In this document: piece by piece, positions 39,318 to 39,536 of the stretch
How the letters are laid out: every line of letters starts with the position of its first letter
Position numbering within the stretch: the first letter of the stretch is position 1
From: Bacilli bacterium
GTDB lineage: Bacteria; Bacillota_I; Bacilli_A; RF39; UBA660
NCBI GenBank assembly: GCA_017542465.1
Contig: JAFXXB010000022.1
Span: forward strand, 1-39,536
Reading direction: 5' to 3'
DNA length: 39,536 nucleotides
The notes under the pieces: model-generated
The model's input: only the letters and a program-made list of their open reading frames with translations
Told to the model about the DNA's origin: nothing
The model's database searches: none
Translations under genes and position numbers: made by a program

Positions 39318-39346
39318 TTGCACAAACATTAATAATGTGTTATATT
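39318..39346 (+). promoter_or_regulatory. Promoter of the tRNA genes
   Basis: TTGCAC (39318-39323), a 17-bp spacer and TATATT (39341-39346), ending 20 bp before the tRNA. It stands back to back with the distal adhesin promoter. Confidence 0.75.
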
Positions 39347-39365
39347 TGAGTAGTCAACACGACAT

Positions 39366-39442
39366 GGATCTTTAGCTCAGTTGGTTAGAGCATCCGGCTC
39401 ATAACCGGGCGGTCGTAGGTTCGAGTCCTACAAGATCCACCA
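39366..39442 (+). tRNA. tRNA-Ile2 (CAT anticodon)
   Basis: 77 nt with encoded CCA: GGATCTT acceptor arm pairing with AAGATCC, D-loop AGTTGGTTAGA, anticodon loop CTCATAA, T-loop TTCGAGT. The anticodon is CAT, but the sequence follows the B. subtilis tRNA-Ile(CAT) type closely (CTTTAGCTCAGTTGG...GGCTCATAACC). It also lacks the initiator's unpaired first position, so I call it the lysidine-modified tRNA that reads AUA, a very common codon here. Confidence 0.8.
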
Positions 39443-39451
39443 TTTTTTTTT

Positions 39452-39536
39452 GCGGGTATGGCGAAATTGGCAGACGCACTAGACTTAGGATCTAGCGGGA
39501 TATCCCATGGAGGTTCAAGTCCTCTTACCCGCACCA
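39452..39536 (+). tRNA. tRNA-Leu (TAG anticodon)
   Basis: 85 nt with GCGGGTA/TACCCGC acceptor arm, anticodon loop CTTAGGA, a short variable arm and encoded CCA at the right edge. It follows tRNA-Ile2 after a 9-T spacer, probably on the same transcript. Confidence 0.92.

Noticed and set aside
39366-39442. Initiator or elongator tRNA-Met
   Set aside because: The CAT anticodon alone would fit, but the first base pair is paired G-C and the body matches tRNA-Ile2 rather than tRNA-Met types.

Overview
The window is very AT-rich (roughly 28% G+C by eye) and looks like a chromosomal piece of a cell-walled, low-G+C Firmicute/Bacilli. The evidence is two sortases, an LPXTG-like surface protein, a type II thymidine kinase, gap, rplS and lepB, a B. 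subtilis-like tRNA-Ile2, the standard genetic code, and both AAAGGAG- and AGGTGAT-type ribosome binding sites. An uncultured gut lineage close to Erysipelotrichales/RF39 would fit, but this is inference. Nearly every gene is on the minus strand and is transcribed from high to low coordinates. The exceptions are one sortase gene and two tRNAs.

Layout from the right. Two tRNAs (Ile2-CAT, Leu-TAG) run off the right edge. Divergent from them is a surface-adhesion operon: a thioester-domain/SpaA-type adhesin with a VPSTG anchor, a small sortase and a membrane protein. It meets a plus-strand class B-like sortase with an unusual large N-terminal domain at a shared bidirectional terminator. Next come an RNB-family ribonuclease with altered active-site motifs, a membrane-anchored acidic protein, a uridine kinase-like protein, gap and a cohesin-like membrane protein. 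Then follow rplS (own promoter and leader hairpin) and signal peptidase I.

The conserved neighbour of rplS-lepB, the ribosome-assembly GTPase gene rbgA, appears only at the extreme left edge. About 25 kb of accessory genes lie between. From right to left these are: a repeat protein split by an in-frame TAA; an inositol monophosphatase-family protein; DUF1003, thymidine kinase, DUF5684 and lipoprotein genes; an HD phosphohydrolase fused to a degenerate DUF488-like domain; a TIM-barrel/SemiSWEET/PEGA-like trio; two paralogous InlB-repeat surface proteins; a TIR-membrane-propeller protein; a transglutaminase-like operon with gene remnants; an acetyltransferase; DUF488; and a SWIM/RhuM cassette placed exactly at the start of rbgA between 51-bp direct repeats.

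The main theme is the cell surface. Two sortases, a signal peptidase, a thioester adhesin and two large InlB-repeat proteins share the window. Both InlB proteins carry an internal NPTTG/NPTTN-membrane-basic segment resembling a sortase sorting signal, followed by a second membrane or signal-like segment, so each looks like two secreted proteins fused. The 2370-residue member ends in a complete tyrosine-phosphatase domain and contains a 120-bp GC-rich patch in a Cys-rich module. Almost every transcription unit ends in an intrinsic terminator that often overlaps the stop codon, commonly followed at once by an extended -10 promoter.
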